Source: Flavobacterium psychrophilum (GTDB lineage Bacteria > Bacteroidota > Bacteroidia > Flavobacteriales > Flavobacteriaceae). From it: a stretch of DNA of 64,000 nucleotides. The translations under genes were made by a program, and so were the position numbers. Below the pieces are notes generated by a model that made no database searches, was not told where the DNA came from, and was given only the letters and a program-made list of their open reading frames with translations. Position 1 is the stretch's first letter. Every line of letters starts with the position of its first letter. The stretch lies in contig CAMAWT010000005.1 in the NCBI GenBank assembly GCA_945862065.1, forward strand, positions 1 through 64,000, written 5' to 3'. Below, piece by piece: positions 36,082 through 46,515 of this stretch.

Positions 36082-37317
36082 ATGTCAGAACTATTATTAT
36101 CACCAGAAAATCGTTATGCTAAAATCATTGAGCAAAGGCTTAATGAAGATGGAAGCGAACTTTCGATTCTAAATTTAGGACCAACGCATCCAGCTACTCA
36201 CGGTATTTTTCAAAATATACTGTTGATGGATGGAGAACGAATCATTGAGGCTGAGCCAACTATTGGATACATCCATAGAGCCTTTGAAAAAATTGCTGAA
36301 AACAGACCGTTTTATCAAATTACACCACTTACAGATAGAATGAATTACTGTTCATCACCTATCAATAACATGGCTTGGTGGATGACACTTGAAAAATTAC
36401 TTGATATTGAAGTGCCGAAAAGAGCACAATATTTACGTGTAATAATCATGGAATTGGCCCGAATTACAGATCACTTAATTTGTAATTCAATTTTAGGAGT
36501 TGATACAGGTGCTTACACTGGATTTTTATATGTGTTCCAATTTAGAGAAAAAGTGTACGAAATATATGAAGAAATTTGTGGTGCTCGTTTAACTACAAAT
36601 ATGGGACGAATTGGTGGATTTGAAAGAGATTGGTCGCCAGAAGCTTTTCGCAAATTAGAGGTGTTTTTAGAAGAATTTCCAGTTGCTTGGAAAGAATTCG
36701 AAAATTTATTTGAAAGAAATAGAATTTTTATTGATAGAACTGTAAATGTGGGTCCAATTACTGCGGAAAAAGCAATGGCTTACGGATTTACAGGTCCGAA
36801 TTTACGTGCAGCGGGAGTTGATTATGACGTTCGTGTAGCAGAACCATATAGTTCGTATGAAGACTTTGAATTTATAGTTCCTGTTGGAAAATCGGGAGAT
36901 ACCTATGACCGTTTTTGCGTTCGAAATGCAGAAGTTTGGGAAAGTTTGAGCATCATTCGTCAAGCATTGGAAAAATTACCAGAAGGACCTTATCATGCGG
37001 ATGTTCCTGATTACTATTTGCCTCCAAAAGAAGATGTGTATCACAACATGGAAAGCTTGATTTATCATTTCAAAATTGTAATGGGTGAAGTTCCTGTTCC
37101 TGTTGCAGAAATTTATCATGCTGTGGAAGGTGGAAATGGGGAGCTAGGTTTTTATTTGGTAACCGATGGAAGTAGAACGCCCTATCGTCTTCATTTTAGA
37201 AGACCTTGTTTTATATATTATCAAGCATATCCAGAGATGATTCAAGGATCATTACTGTCTGATGCAATCGTTATTTTATCAAGTTTAAATGTAATTGCGG
37301 GCGAATTAGACGCTTAA
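36082..37317 (+). CDS. nuoD: NADH-quinone oxidoreductase subunit D
   Basis: The 49-kDa-type subunit (411 residues) lining the quinone cavity with NuoB. Hallmarks: LNLGPTHPATHG near the start, the helix ELARITDHLICNS, and the C-terminal block SDAIVILSSLNVIAGELDA with the conserved Asp. The ATG at 36082 is chosen; an in-frame TTG 15 bp upstream is unlikely. Confidence 0.96.
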   Translation: MSELLLSPENRYAKIIEQRLNEDGSELSILNLGPTHPATHGIFQNILLMDGERIIEAEPTIGYIHRAFEKIAENRPFYQITPLTDRMNYCSSPINNMAWWMTLEKLLDIEVPKRAQYLRVIIMELARITDHLICNSILGVDTGAYTGFLYVFQFREKVYEIYEEICGARLTTNMGRIGGFERDWSPEAFRKLEVFLEEFPVAWKEFENLFERNRIFIDRTVNVGPITAEKAMAYGFTGPNLRAAGVDYDVRVAEPYSSYEDFEFIVPVGKSGDTYDRFCVRNAEVWESLSIIRQALEKLPEGPYHADVPDYYLPPKEDVYHNMESLIYHFKIVMGEVPVPVAEIYHAVEGGNGELGFYLVTDGSRTPYRLHFRRPCFIYYQAYPEMIQGSLLSDAIVILSSLNVIAGELDA

Positions 37318-37322
37318 TAATT

Positions 37323-37853
37323 ATGGAAAAATCACAAATCAAACAAGAGATACATATTTCAGAATCATTGATGAATCGAATCAATGAATTAATAGGTCAT
37401 TATCCTTCCGATAAAAAAAAGTCGGCTTTATTACCTGTTTTGCATGAAGTTCAAGATGCACATCAGGATTGGCTGAGCATTGATTTACAAAATAAAGTTG
37501 CAGAAATACTCGAAATCAAACCCATTGAAGTCTATGAAGTGGTTACATTTTATACCATGTACAATCAAAGACCCATTGGAAAATATATGTTTGAATTTTG
37601 TCAAACATCACCTTGTTGCCAAAACGGAGTAGAAGACTTAATGGATTATACGTGTGATAAACTAGGTGTAAAAGTAGGCGAACCAACACCAGACGGAATG
37701 TTTGAAGTGCGAGGAGTTGAGTGTCTTGGAGCTTGTGGATATGCACCTATGATGCAATTGGGAGATTTCTACCAAGAGCATTTAACAAAAGAAAAAATAG
37801 ATCAATTAGTATCAGATTGTAAAGAAGGTAAAATCACTTTACACGATAAGTAA
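37323..37853 (+). CDS. nuoE: NADH-quinone oxidoreductase subunit E
   Basis: The 24-kDa-type subunit with a thioredoxin-like fold and one 2Fe-2S cluster (N1a). Cluster ligands lie in CQTSPCCQNG and in CLGACGYAP. 176 residues, normal length. Works with NuoF as part of the NADH dehydrogenase module; nuoF follows after 4 bp. Confidence 0.95.
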   Translation: MEKSQIKQEIHISESLMNRINELIGHYPSDKKKSALLPVLHEVQDAHQDWLSIDLQNKVAEILEIKPIEVYEVVTFYTMYNQRPIGKYMFEFCQTSPCCQNGVEDLMDYTCDKLGVKVGEPTPDGMFEVRGVECLGACGYAPMMQLGDFYQEHLTKEKIDQLVSDCKEGKITLHDK

Positions 37854-37857
37854 TAGT

Positions 37858-39213
37858 ATGGGAAGAAAAATATTATTAGAGAAAATTAATGTTCCGGGGA
37901 TCAAAACCTATGAAGTATATCGTCGTGAAGGCGGGTATGCCTCTGTGGAAAAAGCATTAAAAAAATTAACTCCTGATGAGGTTACCGAAGAAGTAAAAAC
38001 TTCAGGACTTCGTGGTAGAGGTGGTGCAGGTTTTCCTATGGGAATGAAGTGGAGTTTTATCGATAAAAAATCGGGTAATCCTAGGCATTTAGTTTGTAAT
38101 GCAGACGAATCTGAACCAGGTACTTTCAAAGACAGATATTTAATGGAATACATTCCGCATCTATTGATTGAAGGAATGATTACCTCAAGTTATGCTTTGG
38201 GAGCTAATTTATCATACATATATATACGTGGTGAATATATGTGGATTTATAAAATTTTAGAAAGAGCCATTGCTGAAGCCAAAGCTGCAGGTTGGTTAGG
38301 AAAAAATATTTTAGGATCTGGATTCGATTTGGAACTTCATATTCAAATTGGTGCTGGCGCTTATATTTGTGGAGAAGAAACTGCATTGATAGAAAGTTTG
38401 GAAGGCAAAAGAGGAAATCCTCGTATAAAGCCACCTTTTCCAGCTGTGAAAGGACTTTGGCAAAACCCAACGGTTGTAAACAATGTAGAAAGTATTGCTT
38501 CTGTGCCTTGGATTGTAAACAATTCAGGTGCTGAATATGCTTCAATTGGAATAGGAAGATCAACTGGAACTAAATTAATTTCAGCATCTGGAAATATTAA
38601 AAATCCGGGTGTTTACGAAATAGAACTAGGAGTTTCTGTATATGAGTTCATGAATTCTGATGAATATCTTGGCGGAATGCAAACCGACCGACCATTGAAA
38701 GCATTTGTACCTGGAGGAAGTTCTGTGCCGATTTTACCAGAACCATTAATTTATAAAACAGCTGCTGGTGAAGATCGCTTGATGACCTACGAAAGTTTGG
38801 CCGATGGTGGTTTTGCAACCGGTTCTATGTTAGGTTCAGGCGGATTTATTGTCTATGATGACCGAGCTTGTATTGTAAGAAATACGTGGAATTTTTCACG
38901 TTTTTACCACCACGAAAGTTGCGGACAATGTACTCCTTGTCGTGAAGGCACAGGATGGTTAGAAAAAGTGTTGTGGCGTATTGAAAACGGACAAGGACGC
39001 GAAGAAGATATCGAATTGTTATGGAGTATTCAATCCAAAATTGAAGGGAACACCATCTGCCCATTAGGAGATGCTGCTTCATGGCCAGTAGCTGCGGCTA
39101 TTCGTCATTTTAGAGATGAGTTTGAATACCATATTCGTTTTCCAGAAAAGGTAAAAAACAGAGATCACTTTGTTAATGAGCCATTTGTTAAGTCTAAAGT
39201 TGTTATGTCGTAA
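37858..39213 (+). CDS. nuoF: NADH-quinone oxidoreductase subunit F
   Basis: NADH- and FMN-binding subunit, 451 residues. The glycine-rich NADH site GLRGRGGAGFPMGMKW, the FMN-binding GAGAYICGEETAL and the 4Fe-4S motif SCGQCTPCREG are all present. It is the electron entry point of complex I. The usual next gene, nuoG, is displaced by a 470-bp insertion holding a decayed gene. Confidence 0.96.
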   Translation: MGRKILLEKINVPGIKTYEVYRREGGYASVEKALKKLTPDEVTEEVKTSGLRGRGGAGFPMGMKWSFIDKKSGNPRHLVCNADESEPGTFKDRYLMEYIPHLLIEGMITSSYALGANLSYIYIRGEYMWIYKILERAIAEAKAAGWLGKNILGSGFDLELHIQIGAGAYICGEETALIESLEGKRGNPRIKPPFPAVKGLWQNPTVVNNVESIASVPWIVNNSGAEYASIGIGRSTGTKLISASGNIKNPGVYEIELGVSVYEFMNSDEYLGGMQTDRPLKAFVPGGSSVPILPEPLIYKTAAGEDRLMTYESLADGGFATGSMLGSGGFIVYDDRACIVRNTWNFSRFYHHESCGQCTPCREGTGWLEKVLWRIENGQGREEDIELLWSIQSKIEGNTICPLGDAASWPVAAAIRHFRDEFEYHIRFPEKVKNRDHFVNEPFVKSKVVMS

Positions 39214-39231
39214 AGTCATAAAGTCAGCAGA

Positions 39232-39592
39232 ATGGGAAAATTTTATTCATTTGAAGAAATTAATTCTTGTCAAAAAGCCAGAATAATTAACAAAAGAATT
39301 TATGAAATAATAGAAAATCAAAATTTTAAAAAAGATTTTGATTTGGTTAGACAAATAAGAAGAGCATCAATTTCAATATCATCTAATATAGCTGAAGGTT
39401 TTGAAAGAAATACGGATAAAGAATTTGTTTATTTTTTATATGTATCAAAAGCGTTGTCAGAGAGGTAAGATCTCAATATATTTAGCTTTTGATTTGAATT
39501 ATATTACAAAAACAGAATTTGAAGAATTATTTTTAGATATTTCGGAGAATTTAAAATTAATTAGCGGATTTATAAAATATTTACAAAAGTAG
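39232..39592 (+). pseudogene. Broken four-helix-bundle (23S rRNA intervening-sequence type) gene inside the nuo operon
   Basis: Two overlapping frames make one protein of the family of small four-helix-bundle proteins found in 23S rRNA intervening sequences (PF05635-like). Frame 1 (39232-39468) gives the typical RQIRRASISISSNIAEGFER; the rest (YLAFDLNYITKTEFEEL to the stop at 39592) is in another frame. The break is at GTCAGAGAGGTAAG near 39457-39470: dropping one AG and adding one base after CAA would restore the usual EVRSQLYLAFDL. It is inserted between nuoF and nuoG, where such a gene has no part in complex I. No known catalytic role. Confidence 0.85.
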
Positions 39593-39683
39593 TCTGAAAT
39601 CGGAAAGTACAAAGTTATAAAATTGAATATATGTTTATAATGACTTTCGACATTCGACATTAAGACATTAAGACTTACAATAA

Positions 39684-40715
39684 ATGAAAGTAACCATAGA
39701 CGGTCAAGAAATTGAAGTAGAAGCAGGGACAACGATCTTGCAGGCTGCTCGTATGATTGGTGGAGAATCTGTTCCGCCAGCCATGTGTTATTATTCTAAA
39801 CTAGAAGGTAGCGGCGGTAAATGTCGTTGTTGTCTAGTGGACGTTACCAAAGGTAGTGAAGCCGACCCAAGACCTATGCCAAAACTTGTTGCATCATGCG
39901 TAACAGGTTGTCAAGACGGTATGGAAATAGCAAGCACAAAATCTGATCGTGTGCAAGAAGCTAGAAAATCAGTTACGGAATTTTTACTGATTAACCATCC
40001 TTTAGATTGTCCAGTTTGTGATCAAGCAGGGGAATGTGATTTGCAAAACTTAAGTTTCGAACACGGTAAATCGCAATCTCGATTTATAGAAGAAAAAAGA
40101 ACTTTTGAACCAGAAAACATTGGTGACAAAATTCAACTACACATGAATCGTTGTATTCTTTGTCAGCGTTGTGTGCAAGTTGCTGATCAACTGACTGATA
40201 ACCGTGTACATGGTGTACTAAACAGAGGTGACCATGCGCAAATTTCAACCTGTATTTCAGCAGCCATCGACAATGAGTTTTCAGGTAACATGATTGATGT
40301 TTGTCCGGTTGGCGCATTAACTGATAAAACATTCCGATTCAAATCGAGGGTTTGGTTCAATAAACCGTTCAATGCACACAGAGAATGTACCACGCCGGGA
40401 TGTTGTGGAAAAACAACTTTATGGATGTTTGGTGATGAAATTCAACGAGTTACAGCAAGAAAAGATGAATATCATGAGGTAGAAGATTTTATCTGTAACA
40501 CCTGTAGATTTGATAAAAAAGAAGTAGCTGATTGGACCATTGAAGGACCAAGAAAATTCGAAAAGGATTCAGTTATCAACCAAAACAATTATACTAGAAA
40601 ACTTCAAAAAGTGGTGATTGAAACCGAAAAAGGAATTCTGGAAGGTAGAGATCAAGACAGAAAAAAAATCAGTATGGTTGATTTTCCATATATTACAAAC
40701 AATTCTAAATCTTAA
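39684..40715 (+). CDS. nuoG: NADH-quinone oxidoreductase subunit G, short form
   Basis: Iron-sulfur subunit of complex I, 343 residues against about 900 in E. coli. It keeps the N-terminal 2Fe-2S ferredoxin domain (CYYSKLEGSGGKCRCC), the His/Cys-ligated cluster region (HPLDCPVCDQAGECDLQ) and the 4Fe-4S region (CILCQRCVQ, CPVGALTDK), and ends after the start of the molybdopterin-like domain. The C-terminal domain is absent, as is common in Flavobacteria. Start overlaps nothing; the decayed gene lies 91 bp upstream. Confidence 0.93.
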   Translation: MKVTIDGQEIEVEAGTTILQAARMIGGESVPPAMCYYSKLEGSGGKCRCCLVDVTKGSEADPRPMPKLVASCVTGCQDGMEIASTKSDRVQEARKSVTEFLLINHPLDCPVCDQAGECDLQNLSFEHGKSQSRFIEEKRTFEPENIGDKIQLHMNRCILCQRCVQVADQLTDNRVHGVLNRGDHAQISTCISAAIDNEFSGNMIDVCPVGALTDKTFRFKSRVWFNKPFNAHRECTTPGCCGKTTLWMFGDEIQRVTARKDEYHEVEDFICNTCRFDKKEVADWTIEGPRKFEKDSVINQNNYTRKLQKVVIETEKGILEGRDQDRKKISMVDFPYITNNSKS

Positions 40716-40717
40716 AA

Positions 40718-41770
40718 ATGGATAGTGCATTTATTATAGAAAAAAGTGTTGTTATTTTTGCTGTTTTTGCTTTAACGATGATAATGGCTATGTATTCTAC
40801 ATGGGCTGAGCGTAAAGTGGCAGCATTCTTACAAGATAGAATTGGACCTAATAGAGCAGGAGCGTGGGGTTTACTTCAACCACTTGCTGATGGATTAAAA
40901 TTATTTGCTAAAGAAGAATTTTTTCCAAATACACCTAATAAATTTTTATTCATTGTAGGGCCAGCCATTGCAATGAGTACGGCACTTATGACCAGCGCGG
41001 TAATTCCGTGGGGCGATAAGTTGCATTTGTTTGGTAGAGATATTTTGTTACAAGCAACTGATATTGACGTGTCTTTATTATACATTTTCGGAGTAGTTTC
41101 TGTAGGTGTTTATGGAATCATGATTGGTGGATGGGCTTCAAACAATAAATTCTCATTGATGGGAGCTGTTCGTGCAGCATCTCAAATGGTTTCTTATGAA
41201 GTTGCCATGGGATTGTCTATGATTGCTTTGTTAATGATGACTGGAACTTTGAGTTTGAAAGAAATTTCAGTGCAACAAGCCGGTATGAATTGGAATGTGT
41301 TTTATCAACCACTCTCTTTTTTAATCTTTTTGATTTGTGCTTTCGCAGAAACCAATAGAACGCCATTTGATTTAGCTGAATGTGAATCAGAATTAATTGG
41401 GGGTTATCATACTGAATATTCTTCCATGAAAATGGGCTTTTATTTATTTGCTGAATATGCCAATATGTTTATCTCATCTGCCATATTAGCTGTGTTATTT
41501 TTCGGAGGATATAATTATCCAGGAATGAGTTGGGCAGTTGAAAATTGGGGAGTTAATATTGCAAATATTCTAGGTTTTGTAGTATTATTTATCAAAATAT
41601 GTGGATTTATATTCTTTTACATGTGGGTGCGTTGGACTATTCCAAGATTTAGATACGATCAATTAATGAATTTGGGTTGGAAAATTTTAATTCCTCTTTC
41701 AATCGTCAATATCATCATTACAGGAATTGTATTATTAAGAAATGAAATACTAACATTTTTAGGATTCTAA
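40718..41770 (+). CDS. nuoH: NADH-quinone oxidoreductase subunit H
   Basis: Membrane subunit at the junction with the peripheral arm, 350 residues, about eight helices. Conserved loops are visible: ERKVAAFLQDRIGPNRAG and FAETNRTPFDLAECESELIGG, which shape the quinone entry. Starts 2 bp after nuoG. Confidence 0.96.
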   Translation: MDSAFIIEKSVVIFAVFALTMIMAMYSTWAERKVAAFLQDRIGPNRAGAWGLLQPLADGLKLFAKEEFFPNTPNKFLFIVGPAIAMSTALMTSAVIPWGDKLHLFGRDILLQATDIDVSLLYIFGVVSVGVYGIMIGGWASNNKFSLMGAVRAASQMVSYEVAMGLSMIALLMMTGTLSLKEISVQQAGMNWNVFYQPLSFLIFLICAFAETNRTPFDLAECESELIGGYHTEYSSMKMGFYLFAEYANMFISSAILAVLFFGGYNYPGMSWAVENWGVNIANILGFVVLFIKICGFIFFYMWVRWTIPRFRYDQLMNLGWKILIPLSIVNIIITGIVLLRNEILTFLGF

Positions 41771-41771
41771 A

Positions 41772-42317
41772 ATGAATATAGAAACTATATCATTATCGGG
41801 CAGAAAAAAGCAAGTATCCAATAAGCAAATGACTTTTTTGGAACGTCTTTATTTAGTTGCCATTATAAAAGGTTTGTTTATCACAATCAAACATTTATTT
41901 ACCAGAAAAGTAACGATTCAATATCCAGAGCAGGTTCGACCTTTTAGCCCCGTTTATCGTGGACAACACATGTTGAAAAGAGACGAACAAGGTAGAGAAA
42001 ATTGTACGGCTTGTGGTTTATGTGCCTTATCTTGTCCAGCAGAAGCAATCACCATGAAGGCTGCCGAAAGAAAACCAGGTGAAGAGCATTTGTACCGTGA
42101 AGAAAAATATGCTGAAATCTACGAAATCAATATGCTTCGTTGTATTTTTTGTGGATTGTGCGAAGAAGCTTGTCCAAAAGATGCCATTTATTTAACTCTG
42201 TCAAAAGAACTCGTTCCATCACAGTATAATAGAGAAGATTTTATTTTCGGAAAAGATAAATTAGTAATGCCATTGGATATGGCTATGAAAAATACTCAAC
42301 TTAATCACGCAAATTAA
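41772..42317 (+). CDS. nuoI: NADH-quinone oxidoreductase subunit I
   Basis: Ferredoxin-like subunit with two 4Fe-4S clusters (N6a, N6b): CTACGLCALSCPAEAI and CIFCGLCEEACPKDAI. 181 residues. Passes electrons between NuoG and NuoB. The stop codon of nuoI directly abuts the nuoJ start. Confidence 0.96.
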   Translation: MNIETISLSGRKKQVSNKQMTFLERLYLVAIIKGLFITIKHLFTRKVTIQYPEQVRPFSPVYRGQHMLKRDEQGRENCTACGLCALSCPAEAITMKAAERKPGEEHLYREEKYAEIYEINMLRCIFCGLCEEACPKDAIYLTLSKELVPSQYNREDFIFGKDKLVMPLDMAMKNTQLNHAN

Positions 42318-42830
42318 ATGTCACCAATATTAATTTTATTTTACATTTTATCTGCTATCACACTTGGAACTGCGTTTCTTACCATTTATAGTAGAAACCC
42401 AATTCACTCAGCCATTTACTTAGTGATTTGTTTCTTTAGTATAGCAGGACATTATTTATTGTTTAATGCACAATTTTTAGCAGTTGTTCATATTATAGTT
42501 TATTCAGGTGCCATCATGGTATTGTTTCTTTTTACAATCATGCTGATGAATTTGAACAAAGAAAATGAGGTACATAAACCCAGAATTACTAGGCTTGGAG
42601 CAGTGGTTGTAATCAGTTTGATGTGTCTTATTTTTATTGCAATTTTCCTAAATTCTAAAACAATCGTTGGAGATTATGATAGTAATGGTGAAGATTTTCA
42701 ATCCATCAAAAAACTTGGACAAGTTCTGTTAAATGAATTCATGGTACCGTTTGAATATGCTTCTGTTTTATTATTAGTAGCCATGATTGGAGCGGTTTTA
42801 TTATCAAAAAAAGAAAAATCAACTAAGTAA
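42318..42830 (+). CDS. nuoJ: NADH-quinone oxidoreductase subunit J
   Basis: Membrane subunit with five helices, 170 residues; conserved helix [22 protein letters not shown] contains the pi-bulge segment that takes part in coupling. Starts directly after nuoI and ends 1 bp before nuoK. Confidence 0.94.
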   Translation: MSPILILFYILSAITLGTAFLTIYSRNPIHSAIYLVICFFSIAGHYLLFNAQFLAVVHIIVYSGAIMVLFLFTIMLMNLNKENEVHKPRITRLGAVVVISLMCLIFIAIFLNSKTIVGDYDSNGEDFQSIKKLGQVLLNEFMVPFEYASVLLLVAMIGAVLLSKKEKSTK

Positions 42831-42831
42831 G

Positions 42832-43152
42832 ATGGACAATATTTTAAATCAAATAGGTATCGAAAATTATCTTTTTTTATCAGCAATACTTTTTAGTATT
42901 GGGGTATTTGGGGTATTATATAGAAGAAATGCAATCATCGTATTTATGTCGATAGAAATTATGTTGAATGCAGTAAACTTGTTGTTTGTGGCATTTTCAA
43001 CCTACCATCAAGATGCAGAAGGACAAGTATTCGTATTCTTTTCAATGGCAGTTGCCGCGGCAGAAGTTGCAGTAGGTTTAGCCATTTTAGTTTCTGTTTT
43101 TAGAAATTTAGGATCGATTGATATAGCTAATTTAAAAAACTTAAAAGGATAA
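42832..43152 (+). CDS. nuoK: NADH-quinone oxidoreductase subunit K
   Basis: Small three-helix antiporter-like subunit, 106 residues. The two conserved membrane glutamates are in [17 protein letters not shown] and [13 protein letters not shown]. The start at 42832 (MDNILNQIG) is chosen; the frame can be extended upstream into nuoJ but without family support. Confidence 0.95.
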   Translation: MDNILNQIGIENYLFLSAILFSIGVFGVLYRRNAIIVFMSIEIMLNAVNLLFVAFSTYHQDAEGQVFVFFSMAVAAAEVAVGLAILVSVFRNLGSIDIANLKNLKG

Positions 43153-43158
43153 TCTCGA

Positions 43159-45039
43159 ATGGAGAAGAATTTAGTTTTAGTATTGTTATTAACCCCATTT
43201 TTAGGGTTTTTATTTAATGTTTTCTTTGGAAAAAAAGTAGGTAAATCGCTTTCAGGTACTATTGGTACTTTGGCTGTCGCAACTTCTTTTGGACTGAGTT
43301 TATATTTTTTTGGCGAAATTTTAGTTTCAAAAAAACCAATTACCATATCTTTATTTGATTGGATTCAAGTTAGTAATTTTAAATTAGAAATCGGATTTTT
43401 ATTAGATCAATTATCTATTCTTTGGTTGCTTTTTGTAACAGGAATCGGATCGTTGATTCACTTATATTCCATCAGTTACATGCACGATGATGAAAACATG
43501 AATAAGTTTTTTGCTTATCTAAATCTTTTCATTTTCTTCATGATTACGTTGGTTATTGGAAGCAATTTATTAATCATGTTTATTGGTTGGGAAGGCGTTG
43601 GTCTTTGTTCGTATTTACTGATAGGCTTTTGGTATAAAAACCAATCGTATAATGATGCTGCTAAAAAAGCATTCATAATGAACAGAATTGGAGACTTAGG
43701 TTTCTTGATTGGGATTTTTATTTTGGCTTTCAATTATGGTTCATTGGATTATAACACATTAAAAGGATTTATTCCTTTTGCAAATGCTTCTCATACAGAT
43801 ATAATGCTTCCAATCGCCGCCTTATGTCTTTTCATTGGTGCAACGGGTAAATCAGCACAATTACCCTTATATACTTGGTTACCAGATGCTATGGCTGGTC
43901 CAACACCCGTTTCGGCATTAATCCACGCAGCAACTATGGTAACGGCGGGTATCTTTATGATTACTCGAATGAATTTCTTGTTCGATTTTGCAGCAGATGT
44001 ACAACATATAATCGCAATTGTAGGTGCTATCACAGCTTTGGTAGCTGCAACTATCGGATTATTGCAAAATGATATTAAAAAGGTATTAGCTTACTCAACG
44101 GTTTCTCAATTAGGATTAATGTTCCTAGCTTTAGGAATGGGAGCTTATACGGTTGCAGTATTCCACGTAATTACGCATGCTTTTTTCAAAGCTTGTTTGT
44201 TCCTCGGTTCGGGTTCGGTTATTCATGCGTTGCATGGCGAACAAGATATGCGAAAAATGGGCGGACTTAGAAAAGCAATGCCAATTACGTTTATCACGAT
44301 GTTGGTTTCAACGTTAGCTATTGCGGGTATTTTTCCTTTTGCAGGATTTTGGTCTAAAGACGAAATTTTGATGGTCGCATTTGAACACAACAAAGCTCTT
44401 TGGATAATTGGTTCAATTGCTTCTATAATGACTGCTTTTTACATGTTTAGATTAATGTATCTTACTTTCTTCAGAGATTTCAGAGGAACCGAAGAGCAAA
44501 AACATCATTTACATGAAAGCCCAAGTTTGATAACAATTCCATTGATTATTTTAGCTATTTTAGCAACAATTGGCGGATTAATTAATTTGCCAGGCAGCAA
44601 TTGGTTAAACCATTATTTAGAACCAATTTTGGCTACCAAACCAGAACATCATGCTCTTGGAAACGAAGATTATATGTTGATGGGAATTGCTTTAGCGGGT
44701 GCGTTTATCGGAATTATTTGGGCATACCTAAAATACATCAAACAAGCATTTGTTCCCAAAGAAGATCAAGAAATTTCAGGTTTGGCTTTAGTTGTTTACA
44801 ATAAATTTTACATAGATGAATTTTATAACCTATTAATTGTAAAACCATTAAATAGTTTAGCTGGATTTTTCAAATCAATTCTCGAACCTGCAATTGGTTC
44901 ACTAGTTTTTGGTTTCGGAAAAGGAGCTTATTTTTTAAGTGATCAAGGAAAAAAACTACACACAGGTAGTGTTGGGTTTTATTTATTTGCTTTCGTTATT
45001 GGTGTTTGTGCCATATTAATTTATTTATTTTTAGCTTAA
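43159..45039 (+). CDS. nuoL: NADH-quinone oxidoreductase subunit L
   Basis: Largest antiporter-like proton-pumping subunit, 626 residues with about 16 helices. The proton-path Glu/Lys residues fall in FIGWEGVGLCSYLLIGFW and GATGKSAQLPLYTWLPDAMAGPTPVSALIHAATMV (read in two parts). A C-terminal lateral helix region is present. Normal length. Confidence 0.96.
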   Translation: MEKNLVLVLLLTPFLGFLFNVFFGKKVGKSLSGTIGTLAVATSFGLSLYFFGEILVSKKPITISLFDWIQVSNFKLEIGFLLDQLSILWLLFVTGIGSLIHLYSISYMHDDENMNKFFAYLNLFIFFMITLVIGSNLLIMFIGWEGVGLCSYLLIGFWYKNQSYNDAAKKAFIMNRIGDLGFLIGIFILAFNYGSLDYNTLKGFIPFANASHTDIMLPIAALCLFIGATGKSAQLPLYTWLPDAMAGPTPVSALIHAATMVTAGIFMITRMNFLFDFAADVQHIIAIVGAITALVAATIGLLQNDIKKVLAYSTVSQLGLMFLALGMGAYTVAVFHVITHAFFKACLFLGSGSVIHALHGEQDMRKMGGLRKAMPITFITMLVSTLAIAGIFPFAGFWSKDEILMVAFEHNKALWIIGSIASIMTAFYMFRLMYLTFFRDFRGTEEQKHHLHESPSLITIPLIILAILATIGGLINLPGSNWLNHYLEPILATKPEHHALGNEDYMLMGIALAGAFIGIIWAYLKYIKQAFVPKEDQEISGLALVVYNKFYIDEFYNLLIVKPLNSLAGFFKSILEPAIGSLVFGFGKGAYFLSDQGKKLHTGSVGFYLFAFVIGVCAILIYLFLA

Positions 45040-45051
45040 TAATTTTACACA

Positions 45052-46491
45052 ATGGATGTAACTTCTATATTATCATTACTTTTAACAGGATCGATTGTTA
45101 CTTATTTCGTTGGAGATAAGCTAGCCTCAAAAGTAGCTTTGTTATTTAGTTTGGCAACTTTTAGTTTGGCCATTTATTTGATGTCAATTCTTTATAACGG
45201 TGTAGACATTAGTTTCTCTTTAAAATGGATGGATTTGCCAAAAATGTATTTGGCTTTTAAAGCCGATGGTTTAAGTATGGCAATGGTGCTTTTAACAACT
45301 GCATTGATTCCAATTATTATTTTTTCATCTTTTGCAAATAATTTTAAAAGTGCTAAAAGTATTTATGCACTTATCTTATTCATGTCGTTTGCAATGACTG
45401 GAACTTTTCTAGCATCTGACGGATTGTTATACTATATTTTCTGGGAGTTAGCGTTGATTCCTATTTACTTTATTGCACTCATTTGGGGTAATGGTGATGC
45501 AGACGAACGTAAAAAAGCTGTAGTAAAATTCTTTATCTACACTTTAGCAGGTTCTTTATTTATGTTAATTGCATTTGCTTATTTATACCAAAAAGCTGGT
45601 TCATTCTTAATTGAAGATTTATATAAATTACAACTTTCAGGACAAGAACAAGCTTGGATATTCATTGCTTTTTTTGCAGCCTATGCTATCAAAATTCCAA
45701 TTGTACCGTTTCATTCTTGGCAAGCAAAAGTTTATCAAAAAGCGCCAACTGTTGGAACCATGTTGCTTTCAGGAATCATGCTCAAAATGGGATTGTACAG
45801 CGTTATCCGTTGGCAATTGCCAATTGTACCATTTGCTGCTAAATTCCATGTAACCATCATGTTGGTATTAGGAATTGCAGGTACTATTTATGGTTCTATC
45901 TTAGCTTTAAAACAAAACAATCTTAAAAAATTATTAGCATACTCATCACTCGCTCACGTTGGTTTGATTGCTGCAGGGGCTTACACTTTAACGCTTGACG
46001 GATTGAGTGGCGCTGTTTCTCAAATGATAGCCCACGGATTTGTAATTGTCGGTTTATTCTTTGCTGCCGAAATCATCTCAAGACGTTTTGAAACTCAAAA
46101 AATAGACGAAATGGGCGGTATTCGTTCACAAGCACCAAAATTCACTTCTTTGTTCATGATCCTGGTTTTAGCATCGGTTGCTTTGCCTGGAACGTTCAAT
46201 TTTGTGGGTGAGTTTACGTTATTATATAGTTTGTCTCAAATCAATTTATGGTATGCCGTTATAGGTGGAACAACCATTATACTAGGAGCCTATTACATGC
46301 TTAAAATGTTTCAAAATGTAATGCTTGGAGAAACAAACACCAAAACTTTTAAAGACGTTACCACAAACGAAACCATCGTTTTTGTTGTTATTATAGCATT
46401 TCTACTCTTCTTCGGATTGTATCCAAAACCAATTGTAGATCTTGTAACGCCAAGTTTAAAAGAAATTTTAGTAGTGATCAATAGAGCATAA
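45052..46491 (+). CDS. nuoM: NADH-quinone oxidoreductase subunit M
   Basis: Antiporter-like proton-pumping subunit, 479 residues with about 14 helices. Key segments: FWELALIPIYFIALIWG with the essential Glu, and IKIPIVPFHSWQAKVYQKAP. 12 bp after nuoL. Confidence 0.96.
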   Translation: MDVTSILSLLLTGSIVTYFVGDKLASKVALLFSLATFSLAIYLMSILYNGVDISFSLKWMDLPKMYLAFKADGLSMAMVLLTTALIPIIIFSSFANNFKSAKSIYALILFMSFAMTGTFLASDGLLYYIFWELALIPIYFIALIWGNGDADERKKAVVKFFIYTLAGSLFMLIAFAYLYQKAGSFLIEDLYKLQLSGQEQAWIFIAFFAAYAIKIPIVPFHSWQAKVYQKAPTVGTMLLSGIMLKMGLYSVIRWQLPIVPFAAKFHVTIMLVLGIAGTIYGSILALKQNNLKKLLAYSSLAHVGLIAAGAYTLTLDGLSGAVSQMIAHGFVIVGLFFAAEIISRRFETQKIDEMGGIRSQAPKFTSLFMILVLASVALPGTFNFVGEFTLLYSLSQINLWYAVIGGTTIILGAYYMLKMFQNVMLGETNTKTFKDVTTNETIVFVVIIAFLLFFGLYPKPIVDLVTPSLKEILVVINRA

Positions 46492-46515
46492 AAAGACTCT
46501 AAAAAATATATAAAA

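Noticed and set aside
39684..40715. Truncation of nuoG by the neighbouring insertion
   Set aside because: The gene has a full N-terminal cluster region and the short C terminus is, as known for Flavobacteria, the normal form; the insertion is upstream of the start.
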